From assembly GCA_020161065.1 (NCBI GenBank), contig JAIUPH010000008.1, positions 310,001-374,000 of the forward strand: a stretch of 64,000 nucleotides of DNA, given 5' to 3'. This stretch comes from Pseudomonadota bacterium. Lineage in GTDB: Bacteria; Pseudomonadota; Gammaproteobacteria; Burkholderiales; Burkholderiaceae_C. The notes beneath the pieces were generated by a model. That model made no database searches and was not told where the DNA came from. It saw nothing but the letters and a program-made list of their open reading frames with translations. Made by a program: the position numbers and the translations under genes. This document shows, piece by piece, positions 48,224-56,858 of the stretch (position 1 is its first letter; each line of letters starts with the position of its first letter).

Positions 48224-48622
48224 TCAGTGGCGCTTGGCGTCGTGGCCCTTGGCGCTGGCGGTCTTGGCCGACTTGGCGTCGGCCTCGTCGTCGGCTTCGC
48301 CATCGGCGCTGGCCGTGGCCTTGGGCGCCGAAGCGGCGGCACCCGGCGGCGGCAGCACGGGCGCGACGACCTCGATCTTGTTCTCGCGCATGTAGTCGTT
48401 CATCTCGCGCCAGCCGGCGAAGACGGCGCCCTTGTCGGACTTGCGATTGAGCGTGTAGCAGTCTTCGATGGCGCGGCCGGCGTGCCGGCAGGCGCCGCCG
48501 ATGGCCTTGCCTTCGGCTTCGCGCCGCCCGGCAACGGCACCCGCCGACTCGATGCCCAATTGCTCGCAGCCCGCCAGCAAGGCGAGCACGAGGACGGCGG
48601 CGAGGGTGATGGCGGATCGCAT
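48224..48622 (-). CDS. Small predicted lipoprotein of unknown function
   Basis: A 132-residue protein. The signal peptide ends in the lipobox LLAGC (VLALLAGCEQLG). The mature part has two cysteines (GGACRHAGRAIEDCYTLN), suited to a disulfide, a helical stretch WREMNDYMRENKIEVVAPV and a low-complexity tail rich in Ala/Asp/Lys. The ATG at 48622 was chosen since it starts the signal peptide. It lies 46 nt downstream of fmt. No family recognised with certainty. Confidence 0.78.
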   Translation of the reverse strand: MRSAITLAAVLVLALLAGCEQLGIESAGAVAGRREAEGKAIGGACRHAGRAIEDCYTLNRKSDKGAVFAGWREMNDYMRENKIEVVAPVLPPPGAAASAPKATASADGEADDEADAKSAKTASAKGHDAKRH

Positions 48623-48668
48623 GGCGGAGGGCGTCAACCCTCGCTATCGGCCGCCGGGCGGGGCGGCT

Positions 48669-49634
48669 TTAGTCCAGCCGCGTGCCGGCCGTCACGCCGC
48701 GGCCGCGCAGGAAGTCGGCCACCGCCACGCGGCGGCCGCCGGTGCGCTGCAGTTCCAGCAGGTCCAACGCGCCGTCGCCGCAGGCCACGCGCAGCACGCC
48801 GACCGGCGCCGCCAGGCATTGGCCGGGCTCGCCGCGGCCGGGGGCCAATGCCGCGCGCCAGAGCTTGACCGTCTCGCCGTCGAGCCGGAAGCTGCAGCCG
48901 GGGAAGGGGTCGAAGGCGCGCACGCGGCGCTCGATCACGGCCGCCGGCTGCGACCAGGCGATCGCCGCCTCGGCCTTGTCGATCTTGTGCGCATAACTGA
49001 CATTCTCGGCGGGCTGCGGCTGCGCCGGCCGCTCGCCGCGCAGCCAGCCGGGCAAAGTGTCGACCAGCAGCCGCGCGCCGAGCGCGGCCAGCCGGTCGTG
49101 CAGCGTGGCCGCGCTGTCGTCGGGCGCCATCGCCACGCGGGCGGCGGCGATCATCGGCCCGGTGTCGAGGCCGGTGTCCATCTCCATCAGCGTGATGCCG
49201 CTCTCGGCGTCGCCGGCTTCGATGGCGCGCTGGATCGGCGCCGCGCCGCGCCAGCGCGGCAGCAGCGAGCCGTGGATGTTGACGCTGCCGCGGCGCGCGC
49301 AGCCCAGCGTCCAGGCCGGCAGGATCAACCCGTAGGCGGCGACCACCAGCACATCAAGATCGGCCGCTGCCAGCGCCGCCTGCGCGGCGGCGGCGTCTTC
49401 CGGGTACTTGCCGTCCAGCCGCAGGCTGCGCGGCTGGATCACCGGCAGGCCGCGCGCCAGCGCCTCCTGCTTGACGGCCGAGGGCTGTAGCTTCAGGCCG
49501 CGGCCGGCCGGCCGGTCGGGCTGGGTCAGCACCAGCGGCACCGCGTGCCCGGCATCGGCCAGCGCCGCCAGCGCGACTTGCGCGAAGGCCGGCGTGCCGG
49601 CGAAGCCGACGCGAAATCGCTCGCTGCCGCTCAC
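48669..49634 (-). CDS. fmt: Methionyl-tRNA formyltransferase
   Basis: Formylates initiator Met-tRNA. The 321-residue enzyme starts with a GTG overlapping the def stop (GTGA). Motifs are [36 protein letters not shown] and the catalytic [19 protein letters not shown]-type signature. The C-terminal oligonucleotide-binding domain is complete. def and fmt are coupled as is common. Confidence 0.96.
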   Translation of the reverse strand: MSGSERFRVGFAGTPAFAQVALAALADAGHAVPLVLTQPDRPAGRGLKLQPSAVKQEALARGLPVIQPRSLRLDGKYPEDAAAAQAALAAADLDVLVVAAYGLILPAWTLGCARRGSVNIHGSLLPRWRGAAPIQRAIEAGDAESGITLMEMDTGLDTGPMIAAARVAMAPDDSAATLHDRLAALGARLLVDTLPGWLRGERPAQPQPAENVSYAHKIDKAEAAIAWSQPAAVIERRVRAFDPFPGCSFRLDGETVKLWRAALAPGRGEPGQCLAAPVGVLRVACGDGALDLLELQRTGGRRVAVADFLRGRGVTAGTRLD

Positions 49635-50146
49635 GCTTTGCCGGCCTCGTCGCGCGTCTTCTTGATCATCTTGGTGCGGATGCGGTCGCGCTTGAGGGCG
49701 CTCAGGTACTCGACGAAGACCTTGCCCACCAGGTGATCCATCTCGTGCTGCACGCACACCGCGGCCAGGTCTTCGGCGTGCATCTCGAAAGGCTCGCCGT
49801 CGCGGCCGAGCGCCTGCACCTTCACGCTGGCGTGGCGCTCCACCTTGTCGTAGATCGCCGGCACCGACAGGCAGCCTTCCTCGGCCAGGCGGAACTCGGG
49901 GCTGCGCCAGCTGAGCTCGGGGTTGATCAGCACGATGGGATGGTCGCGCTGCTCGGAGGTGTCCATCACGATCACGCGCCGGTGCACGTCCACCTGGGTG
50001 GCGGCCAGGCCCACGCCCTCGGCGGCGTACATGGTCTCCAGCATGTCGTCGACCAGGCGGCGGATGCCGTCGTCCACCGCCGCCACCGGCTGGGCCACCT
50101 TGTGCAGGCGGGGATCGGGATAGCGCAGGATGGTCAGGCGGGCCAT
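49631..50146 (-). CDS. def: Peptide deformylase
   Basis: Removes the formyl group from nascent proteins. The 171-residue metal enzyme has all three motifs: [16 protein letters not shown] and HEMDHLVG. The ATG at 50146 gives the family N terminus [18 protein letters not shown]; an ATG four codons earlier is less likely. It is divergent from the LysM gene. Confidence 0.97.
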   Translation of the reverse strand: MARLTILRYPDPRLHKVAQPVAAVDDGIRRLVDDMLETMYAAEGVGLAATQVDVHRRVIVMDTSEQRDHPIVLINPELSWRSPEFRLAEEGCLSVPAIYDKVERHASVKVQALGRDGEPFEMHAEDLAAVCVQHEMDHLVGKVFVEYLSALKRDRIRTKMIKKTRDEAGKA

Positions 50147-50249
50147 GGCAATCGGCAAAAGGGCAGCCGCCGGCGGTTGCGGCTACACGGCGAAACAGTT
50201 GTGGACGAGGCGCAACGCAGCGCGTGTGAGGGGCTTCGCATCAAGCGCG

Positions 50250-50279
50250 TTGAGCGGGCCACTTTCGTTGCGATATCAA
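50250..50279 (+). promoter_or_regulatory. Candidate promoter of lysM-dprA
   Basis: TTGAGC (50250-50255), 18-nt spacer, TATCAA (50274-50279), in an AT-richer patch 140 nt before the LysM start. Confidence 0.4.
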
Positions 50280-50419
50280 TGATTTAGGGGCAGAATCTGC
50301 GAAACCAAGTGAAGAGTTTTGGCGGCTGCGGCGGCTCTTGGGCTGCGGCACGCTGTTGATCCATGGCACCGATTGTGGCATTCGCGCGCCCCGCGGCGCG
50401 CCAGCCGGGAGACCCGCAC

Positions 50420-51655
50420 ATGAGTCGAAGCGATCGTCGAGGCGAGCCCCGCGCGGGGCAGCGCCGCGGACGTCTGGCCGCCGCGATGGCCCTCGGCGCA
50501 CGGGGCACCCTCGCTGGCGTGATCGGCCTCAGCGGCCTGACCAGCCTGCCCGCGCTGGCCGCCGGCGGCACCGTGCCCAACTACCCGATCACCGAGCAAC
50601 AGCGCAGCACCGCCAACCAGGTGGCGCAGGCCGGCGTGCCGCTGTCGGACCTGGCGGCCAACGCGCCCGACTCGCACACCGTGCAGCGCGGCGACACGCT
50701 GTGGGGCATTTCCCGCATCTTCCTCAAGAGCCCCTGGCGCTGGCCGCAGCTGTGGGGCATGAACCTCGACCAGATCCGCAACCCGCACCTGATCTACCCC
50801 GGCCAGGTGCTGGTGCTGGTCAAGGCCGACGGCCGCGCCACGTTGCGCGTGGCGCAGGACGCGGGTCCGCTGGGCGGCACCTTGACGCTGTCGCCGCGCG
50901 TGCGCGCCGAACTGCTGCCCAACGGCGCCATCGCCTCGCTGCCGCTGCACCTGATCGGCCCCTTCCTCAACGAAGCCGTGGTCTTCGACACCGACGAGTT
51001 GGCGCGCGCGCCGCGCATCGTGGCCACGCAGGAAGGCCGCGTGATCGTCTCGCGCGGCGAGACGGCCTACGTGCGCGGCGACCTCGGCGGCGCGCGCGAC
51101 TTCCGGCTGTTCCGCGAGCCGCGGCCGCTGCTCGACCCAGTGACGCGCGAGGTGCTGGGCTACGAAGCCACCTACGTCGGCACGGCCGAGTTCGTGCGCG
51201 ACGGCGGCTTGCTGCCGGCGGCCGACGGCAAGGCCTCGCTGGTGGTGCCGGCCACCTTCCGGATCAACGAGACGCGGCTCGAAGCCGGCGTCGGCGACCG
51301 CCTGTCGCCGGTGCCGGCCAGCGACCTGGCTGCCTACATGCCGCACCCGCCCACCACGCCGGTGGACGGCCGCATCGTCTCGGTCTACGGCGACGCGCTG
51401 CGCGCCGGCCAGAACCAGATCGTCGCGCTCAACCGCGGCGCGCGCGACGGCATCGAGCGCGGCCACGTGCTGGCCTTGTGGCGGGCCGGCGAAGCGGCGG
51501 TCGACCGCACCGACGGCCAGCGCACCTTGATGCGCCTGCCCGACGAGCGGCATGGCCTGCTGTTCGTCTTCCGCGTCTTCGACCGCGTGTCCTACGCGCT
51601 GATCCTGTCGGTGTCCGAGCCGGTCGGCGCCGGCGATCGCTTCACCCAGCCCTGA
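50420..51655 (+). CDS. LysM peptidoglycan-binding domain protein
   Basis: A 411-residue exported protein. After a long basic n-region, a signal-like hydrophobic segment (TLAGVIGLSGLTSLPALA) is seen; a LysM domain follows at about 83-135 (HTVQRGDTLWGISRIFL, NPHLIYPGQVLVLV). The 270-residue C-terminal part is beta-rich with no known catalytic site. The ATG at 50420 follows GGGAGACCCGCAC. The gene order lysM, dprA, smg beside def-fmt is common in betaproteobacteria. A cell-wall binding role is expected. Confidence 0.88.
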   Translation: MSRSDRRGEPRAGQRRGRLAAAMALGARGTLAGVIGLSGLTSLPALAAGGTVPNYPITEQQRSTANQVAQAGVPLSDLAANAPDSHTVQRGDTLWGISRIFLKSPWRWPQLWGMNLDQIRNPHLIYPGQVLVLVKADGRATLRVAQDAGPLGGTLTLSPRVRAELLPNGAIASLPLHLIGPFLNEAVVFDTDELARAPRIVATQEGRVIVSRGETAYVRGDLGGARDFRLFREPRPLLDPVTREVLGYEATYVGTAEFVRDGGLLPAADGKASLVVPATFRINETRLEAGVGDRLSPVPASDLAAYMPHPPTTPVDGRIVSVYGDALRAGQNQIVALNRGARDGIERGHVLALWRAGEAAVDRTDGQRTLMRLPDERHGLLFVFRVFDRVSYALILSVSEPVGAGDRFTQP

Positions 51656-51666
51656 GCGCGCCGCGC

Positions 51667-52770
51667 TTGCCGATCGACGCTGACGAGCTCGGCGCCTGGC
51701 TGCGCCTGCTGCTGGTGCCCGGCGTCGGCCGGCAGGCGGCGCGCCGCCTGCTGCAGGCGCTGGGCTCGCCGCAGGCGGTGGCCGCGGCCCCTGGCGACCA
51801 ATTGCGGCCGCTGGTCGGCGACAAGCTGGCCGCCGCGCTGCTGCAGGACAGCGACGACTGGACCCGCGCGCGCGACTCGGTGCTGGCCTGGCTGCAAGGC
51901 GGCACGCAGCGCCAGGTGATCACGCTGGGCGACCCCGCCTATCCGCCGGCGCTGCTGGAAAGCCCGGACCCGCCGCTGCTGCTTTACGTGCAGGGCGAGG
52001 CGCGCCATTTGTCGGCGCGCGCGGTGGCCGTGGTCGGCAGCCGCCGGCCGACGGCCCAGGGCCGCGACAACGCGCACGCCTTCGGCCAGGCACTGGGCGC
52101 CGCCGGCTACGTGGTGGTGTCGGGCCTGGCGCAAGGCATCGACGGCGCCGCGCACGAAGGCGCGCTGGCCGCCGGCGCGCCGACGGTGGCCGTGCTCGGC
52201 ACCGGCCCCGACCGCGTCTACCCGCCGCAGCACCTGGAGCTGGCGCGCCGCATCGCCGCGCAGGGTGCGCTGCTCAGCGAATACCTGCCGGGCACGCCGC
52301 CGCTGGCCGAGAACTTCCCGCCGCGCAACCGGCTGATCGCCGGGCTCTGCCTGGGCACGGTGGTGATCGAGGCGGCGCTGCGCTCGGGCTCGCTGATCAC
52401 CGCGCGGCTGGCCAACGAGGCCGGGCGCGAGGTGTTCGCGGTGCCGGGGTCGATCCACGCGGCGCAGTCACGCGGCTGCCATGCGCTGATCCGCGAAGGC
52501 GCGCACCTGGTCGAAAGCGCCGCCGAGGTGCTGGCGGAACTGGGCGGCACGGCGATGCCGCCGCCGGCAGCGGCCCCGGAGGTGCCGCCGCCGCGCGACG
52601 CCGACCCGCTGCTGGACGCGCTGGGCCACGACCCCATCGGCCTGGACGGCCTGCAGGCCCGCACCGGGCTGCCGACCCCCACGCTGCTGGCCCGGCTGCT
52701 GGAGTTGGAGCTCGACGGCCAGGTCGCGCGGCTGCCCGGCGGCCTGTTCCAGCGCCGCGTGCGCGCCTGA
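51667..52770 (+). CDS. dprA: DNA-processing protein DprA
   Basis: Loads RecA on single-stranded DNA during natural transformation. The 367-residue protein has an N-terminal helix-hairpin part (LLLVPGVGRQAARRLL), the Rossmann-like DNA-binding domain (VAVVGSRRPTAQG, SGLAQGIDGAAHEGAL, GPDRVYPPQH, ENFPPRNRLIAGL, SGSLITARLANEAGREVFAVPGS-type) and a C-terminal winged helix (about 310-365). There is no ATG; TTG at 51667 is the likely start, 11 nt after the LysM stop, with CTG at 51652 as an alternative. Confidence 0.93.
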   Translation: MPIDADELGAWLRLLLVPGVGRQAARRLLQALGSPQAVAAAPGDQLRPLVGDKLAAALLQDSDDWTRARDSVLAWLQGGTQRQVITLGDPAYPPALLESPDPPLLLYVQGEARHLSARAVAVVGSRRPTAQGRDNAHAFGQALGAAGYVVVSGLAQGIDGAAHEGALAAGAPTVAVLGTGPDRVYPPQHLELARRIAAQGALLSEYLPGTPPLAENFPPRNRLIAGLCLGTVVIEAALRSGSLITARLANEAGREVFAVPGSIHAAQSRGCHALIREGAHLVESAAEVLAELGGTAMPPPAAAPEVPPPRDADPLLDALGHDPIGLDGLQARTGLPTPTLLARLLELELDGQVARLPGGLFQRRVRA

Positions 52771-52837
52771 GGCGCAGCCGGCGGGACGGGCGGGCCCCGC
52801 CAGGGCCCTGCCCCGGGGCGGTCAAAAGGCCCTGGGG

Positions 52838-52843
52838 TATAGT
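52838..52843 (+). promoter_or_regulatory. -10-like box (TATAGT) 7 nt before smg
   Basis: TATAGT-ggctcgc-ATG. With such spacing the transcript would begin at the start codon. Confidence 0.5.
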
Positions 52844-52850
52844 GGCTCGC

Positions 52851-53303
52851 ATGTTCGACGTGCTGGTCTATCTCTACGAGAACTACTGGCGGCCGGACGC
52901 TTGCCCCGACCACCGGCAGCTCTCGCGCAAGCTCAGTGCCGTCGGCTTCGAGTCCGACGAGATCCAGGAAGCGCTGCACTGGCTGGACGGCCTGGCCAGC
53001 ACCGCCGAATCGCGCGTCGGCGAGCAAAGCAGCCGCAGCCTGCGGCTGTACACCGAGGCCGAGCGCGAACTGCTCGGCGAAGATTCGATCGCCTTCATCA
53101 GCTTTCTCGAATCGGCCGGCGTGCTGCCGCCCGAAATGCGCGAAATGGTGATCGACCGCGCCAGCGCCGTCGGCAGCGGCCCGCTCGGCCTGGAGGACCT
53201 CAAGGTCATCGTGCTGATGGTCTTCTGGAGCCTGGGCGAGGAGCCCGATGCGCTGATCCTCGACGAACTCTTCGTCGATCCGGAAGACCGCTTGATCCAC
53301 TGA
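52851..53303 (+). CDS. smg: DUF494 (Smg) family protein
   Basis: A 150-residue acidic helical protein of the Smg/DUF494 family, start MFDVLVYLYENYW and the conserved LSRKLSAVGFESDEIQEALHWLDGL, then EDLKVIVLMVFWSL. Its function is unknown; it is nearly always beside dprA. In many relatives topA follows; here the next gene is a convergent DUF1631 gene. The GTG three codons earlier is unlikely to be the start. Confidence 0.93.
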   Translation: MFDVLVYLYENYWRPDACPDHRQLSRKLSAVGFESDEIQEALHWLDGLASTAESRVGEQSSRSLRLYTEAERELLGEDSIAFISFLESAGVLPPEMREMVIDRASAVGSGPLGLEDLKVIVLMVFWSLGEEPDALILDELFVDPEDRLIH

Positions 53304-53399
53304 CGCCGGCGCTCGCAACGACCAGCCGCCGCAGGCGGCCAGGTCGCAGCGGCGGCAAACGGGCCGGACCCGATCCGGGTTCCCCGGTCGGGTTCGGTG

Positions 53400-53428
53400 C
53401 CCCCTTGGGGGGCGGCCGCCCGGCGGCC
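53400..53428. terminator. GC-rich hairpins between convergent smg and DUF1631 genes
   Basis: CCCCC-TT-GGGGG (53400-53411) and GGCCGCC/GGCGGCC (53414-53420/53422-53428). There is no T-tract on either side, so a bidirectional terminator is only possible. Confidence 0.35.
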
Positions 53429-53436
53429 GGGGGCTG

Positions 53437-55764
53437 TCAGTTCAGCAGGCGAGAGGAGTCCACGTCCAGCTTGGCCAACGCGCTGCGCGTGGCGCGCACG
53501 GTCAGCGCTTCGTCCTGCGCAGGCAGCAGCAGCCCGGCCTGCAGGTACGACGCCAGCCGGTGCTGCTGGAACAGCATGCAGCGGCCCTGCGGCGTGACGA
53601 ACAGCGAGAGCTGCTTGCGCAAGCCCTGCCAGGCCAGTTGCACCGGCTCGTTGCGGCCCTTGTGCTCCAGCATGTACCAGCTGCCGACCTGCAGCTCGCG
53701 CGCCCAGGCCACCATCGCCGGCGTCGGCATCGAGCCGCCTTCGAGCACGATCTCCAGTTCGCTGCTCTGGTGGCCCGAGAGGTCGAGCACCATCGACTCG
53801 TCGATCTCGACATTGGAGGCGTCGGGCAGCATCTCTTCCAGCGTCTCCAGCCGCTCCATCATCTCGCGCAGGCGGTCGTCGGGGATCACCGCGGCGCGCG
53901 CCGTGAAGGCCGCGGCCAGCGAGTTGTTGAGCTGCTGGATCTGCTCGTCCTGGCGGGCACTGTCCATGCCGGCCGACGACATGCCTTCGCGCAACTGCTT
54001 GAGCAGCGGCGGCAGCCGGCGGATCACTTCGGCGCGTTCCTCGCGCGAGACCTTGGCGCTTGCCGACCAGATCAGGTCGGCCGCCGCGCGCTTCATCTTG
54101 CGCGTGGTGTCGCCCTGCCCGCCGTAGCGCACGGCCGCGGTGGCCAACACGTCGGCCCAGACGTGGAACAGGAACTGCCGCACGCCTTCTTGCACCGGCA
54201 TCTCGTTGAGCATGCGGCGCAGCTCGATCGTGTACTGGATGGCCAGCGTCTCGCGCTGCTCGACCTGCTGGGCCAGCGAGACGCCCTTCTTGGTGGCCTC
54301 GTTCTGGTCGCGGAAGTACTGCTCCAGGAACTTCTCGAACTCGGTCAGCACCGTCTGGAAGACGCGACGCCCGGTGTCGGGGTAGGCCTCCACCACCTGC
54401 ACGATGCGCTTGACCTCTTTTTCCAGCGCCTCGCCCACCTGCATCGACGACGCGCTGTCGAAGCCCATCACGCAGGCGCCCATGCGGTCGATCAGCCGGC
54501 GCGCCGGGTGGTCGATGGTGGCGAAGAAGTCGGGCTCGGACACCGCGACGCGCAGCACCGGCATCTGCAGCCGCGCGAACCACACGCGCACCGCGGCGGG
54601 GATGCGGTCCTCGGTGAGGATGCTCTGGAACAGCAGCGCGACGATCTCGATCGTCGCCCGCTCCTCGGGCGTGGCCGCGGCCTTCTTCAGCGCCTGCTTG
54701 CGCTGGTGCAGGTCCTCCAGCATCGCCGGCGTGGTGACCTGCATGGCGCGCTGGGTGGTCGCCGAATAGCGCCGGCGCACCCCCGTCTGTGCCGAGTCGA
54801 TGGCCTGCGCCAGGCCCGGCGAGACGGCGCCGCGCCCCGCGCCCGACTGGCCGAAGTGCGGCAGGTGGCGGCCGACCAGCCGGTTCAGGCGCAGCAGCAC
54901 GGCCTCGGCATGCTCGCCGCTGCGCGGCAGCGGCGCGCTGCGCGTCATCAGCCGCGTTTCTTCGCCGACGCCGCCGTGGCCGGTGCGCACGAAGCCGCCG
55001 CTCACGGTGGGGTCGTAGCCGCCGGCGGTGCCCGGCCCGTACAGCGAGCCCTGCGGCGTGTTGCCGCTGCCCGCCACCCAGCCCAGCGGCGCCTGCGGAT
55101 GCGTGCGCGCGCGGCGGATGAAGGGACGCAGGTCGACCTCGGGCAGCACGCGCTGCTCGATCAGCCAGCGGTTGGTGTCGTGGTAGCACTCTTCGACGAG
55201 GTGCGCGAACTCCTCGTGCAGCACCGGCTGCAGTTCGCGCCAGCTGGTCAGGCTGATGCCGGCGGCGCGCCAGGCGTCGAACACGATGCGCGCCAGCACG
55301 TGGGCGCGCAGCAGGTCCTGCGCTTCCAGCTCGGTGCGGCCTTCGAGCGTGGCCACGCGCGAGCGCAGGTCGGCAAACTCCCACGACGCGCGGTCCATGA
55401 TCGCCAGCGCCAGCCGCGAGGTGACGATCTCCAGCTCGATCGTGTCGTCGTCCACCAGCGACAGGCCGGCCGCGCCGCGGCCCGGCGGCGGCAGGTCACC
55501 CGGCCGCGACGCCGAGATGCCGTGCACCAGGGCGTGGCGCAGGGCATTGACCATCGACCGGTGCCAGCCCTGGGCGCCCTTTTGCAGCTCTTGCAGCAGG
55601 TCGCGCCGACGGATGAAGATCGAGTGCTCGGCCGGCTTGTCGAACAGCGCGCGGCTACCGTCGAGCGCCGACTGCACCAGCGCGGCCAGGTGCCGCACCA
55701 CCTCCTCGACGTACAGGCGCCGCGCCTGCGCGGCGAGCTGTGAGGGGGCGGCATACGTCGCCAT
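53437..55764 (-). CDS. DUF1631 family protein
   Basis: A 775-residue cytoplasmic protein of the DUF1631 family, which is common in beta- and gammaproteobacteria and has no established function. It is largely helical, with no signal or membrane segment. Family-like regions are RRDLLQELQKGAQGWHRSM, LARIVFDAWRAAGI-type, RVWFARLQMPVLRVAVSEPDFF, HPARRLIDRMG, and the C terminus resembling a PilZ-like fold (SWYMLEHKGRNEPVQLAW), which would fit c-di-GMP binding. That last point is inference. It follows secF after 47 nt. Confidence 0.88.
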   Translation of the reverse strand: MATYAAPSQLAAQARRLYVEEVVRHLAALVQSALDGSRALFDKPAEHSIFIRRRDLLQELQKGAQGWHRSMVNALRHALVHGISASRPGDLPPPGRGAAGLSLVDDDTIELEIVTSRLALAIMDRASWEFADLRSRVATLEGRTELEAQDLLRAHVLARIVFDAWRAAGISLTSWRELQPVLHEEFAHLVEECYHDTNRWLIEQRVLPEVDLRPFIRRARTHPQAPLGWVAGSGNTPQGSLYGPGTAGGYDPTVSGGFVRTGHGGVGEETRLMTRSAPLPRSGEHAEAVLLRLNRLVGRHLPHFGQSGAGRGAVSPGLAQAIDSAQTGVRRRYSATTQRAMQVTTPAMLEDLHQRKQALKKAAATPEERATIEIVALLFQSILTEDRIPAAVRVWFARLQMPVLRVAVSEPDFFATIDHPARRLIDRMGACVMGFDSASSMQVGEALEKEVKRIVQVVEAYPDTGRRVFQTVLTEFEKFLEQYFRDQNEATKKGVSLAQQVEQRETLAIQYTIELRRMLNEMPVQEGVRQFLFHVWADVLATAAVRYGGQGDTTRKMKRAAADLIWSASAKVSREERAEVIRRLPPLLKQLREGMSSAGMDSARQDEQIQQLNNSLAAAFTARAAVIPDDRLREMMERLETLEEMLPDASNVEIDESMVLDLSGHQSSELEIVLEGGSMPTPAMVAWARELQVGSWYMLEHKGRNEPVQLAWQGLRKQLSLFVTPQGRCMLFQQHRLASYLQAGLLLPAQDEALTVRATRSALAKLDVDSSRLLN

Positions 55765-55811
55765 GGGCTCGGAACGATGAAATTTCGTGAATTCTTGACG
55801 CTCGAAGGACT

Positions 55812-56843
55812 CTACACCACGGCCCCCGCGTTCGGGTCATTCGGATCGTGGTCCTTGTTGGCCTTGACAAGGTCCTCGCGCTTGACCCCCAGCCACATCG
55901 CGATGCCGGCGGCCACGAAGATCGACGAATAGATGCCGAACAGGATGCCGATGGTCAGCGCCACCGCGAAGTAGTGCAGCGTGGGCCCGCCGAACAGCAG
56001 CATCGACAGCACCATCATCTGCGTGCTGCCGTGGGTGATGATGGTGCGGCTGGTGGTGCTGGTGATCGCGTGGTCGATCACCTGCGGCGTGTTCAGCTTG
56101 CGGAACTTGCGGAACGTCTCGCGGATGCGGTCGAAGATCACCACCGACTCGTTCACCGAGTAGCCCAGCACCGCCAGGATGGCCGCCAGCACCGCCAGCG
56201 AGAACTCCCACTGGAAGAAGGCGAAGAAGCCCAGGATGATCACCACGTCGTGCAGGTTGGCCACGATGCCGGCGACCGAGAACTTCCACTCGAAGCGGAA
56301 CGCCAGGTAGACCATGATGCCCAGCACCGTGACGGCCAGCGCCAGCGCGCCGTCGCGCGCCAGTTCCGAGCCGACCGAGGGGCCGACGAACTCGGTGCGC
56401 ATCAGGCGCAGCGGCTCGGCGCCGGCCGCGGTGGCGCACGAGGGCCGGCTCACCTGCTCGCCCTGCGGCGTGGTGTACTGCTTGGTCGAGACCGTGCCGG
56501 CCTCGGCCTTGCACAGCGCCGTCAGCACGGTGTTGGCCACCTCGCTTTGCTTGACGTCGCCGCGGATCGGCACGCGCACCAGCACGTCGTGCGAGGTGCC
56601 GAAGTTCTGCACCTGCACCTCGCCGTAGTTCAGCGCCTCGACGGTGCCGCGCACGCGGCCGATGTCGGCGGCCTGCGCGTACTCCACCTCCAGCACCGTG
56701 CCGCCGGTGAATTCGATCGACAGGTGCAGCCCGCGGGTGATCAGGAAGAACACCGCCAGCGCGAAGGTGACGAACGAGATGACGTTCAGCACCAGCGCAT
56801 AGCGCATGAAGGGGATGTCCCGCTTGATGCGGAAGAATTCCAT
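55812..56843 (-). CDS. secF: Protein translocase subunit SecF
   Basis: Part of the SecDF motor that uses the proton gradient to pull exported proteins. The 343-residue protein has six membrane segments, a periplasmic domain between the first and second (from IEFTGGTVLEVEYA), and the signature LGYSVNESVVIFDRIRE. The C terminus is charged (NKDHDPNDPNAG). It lies 15 nt downstream of secD. Confidence 0.97.
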   Translation of the reverse strand: MEFFRIKRDIPFMRYALVLNVISFVTFALAVFFLITRGLHLSIEFTGGTVLEVEYAQAADIGRVRGTVEALNYGEVQVQNFGTSHDVLVRVPIRGDVKQSEVANTVLTALCKAEAGTVSTKQYTTPQGEQVSRPSCATAAGAEPLRLMRTEFVGPSVGSELARDGALALAVTVLGIMVYLAFRFEWKFSVAGIVANLHDVVIILGFFAFFQWEFSLAVLAAILAVLGYSVNESVVIFDRIRETFRKFRKLNTPQVIDHAITSTTSRTIITHGSTQMMVLSMLLFGGPTLHYFAVALTIGILFGIYSSIFVAAGIAMWLGVKREDLVKANKDHDPNDPNAGAVV

Positions 56844-56858
56844 TTGCGCGCCCCCTGG

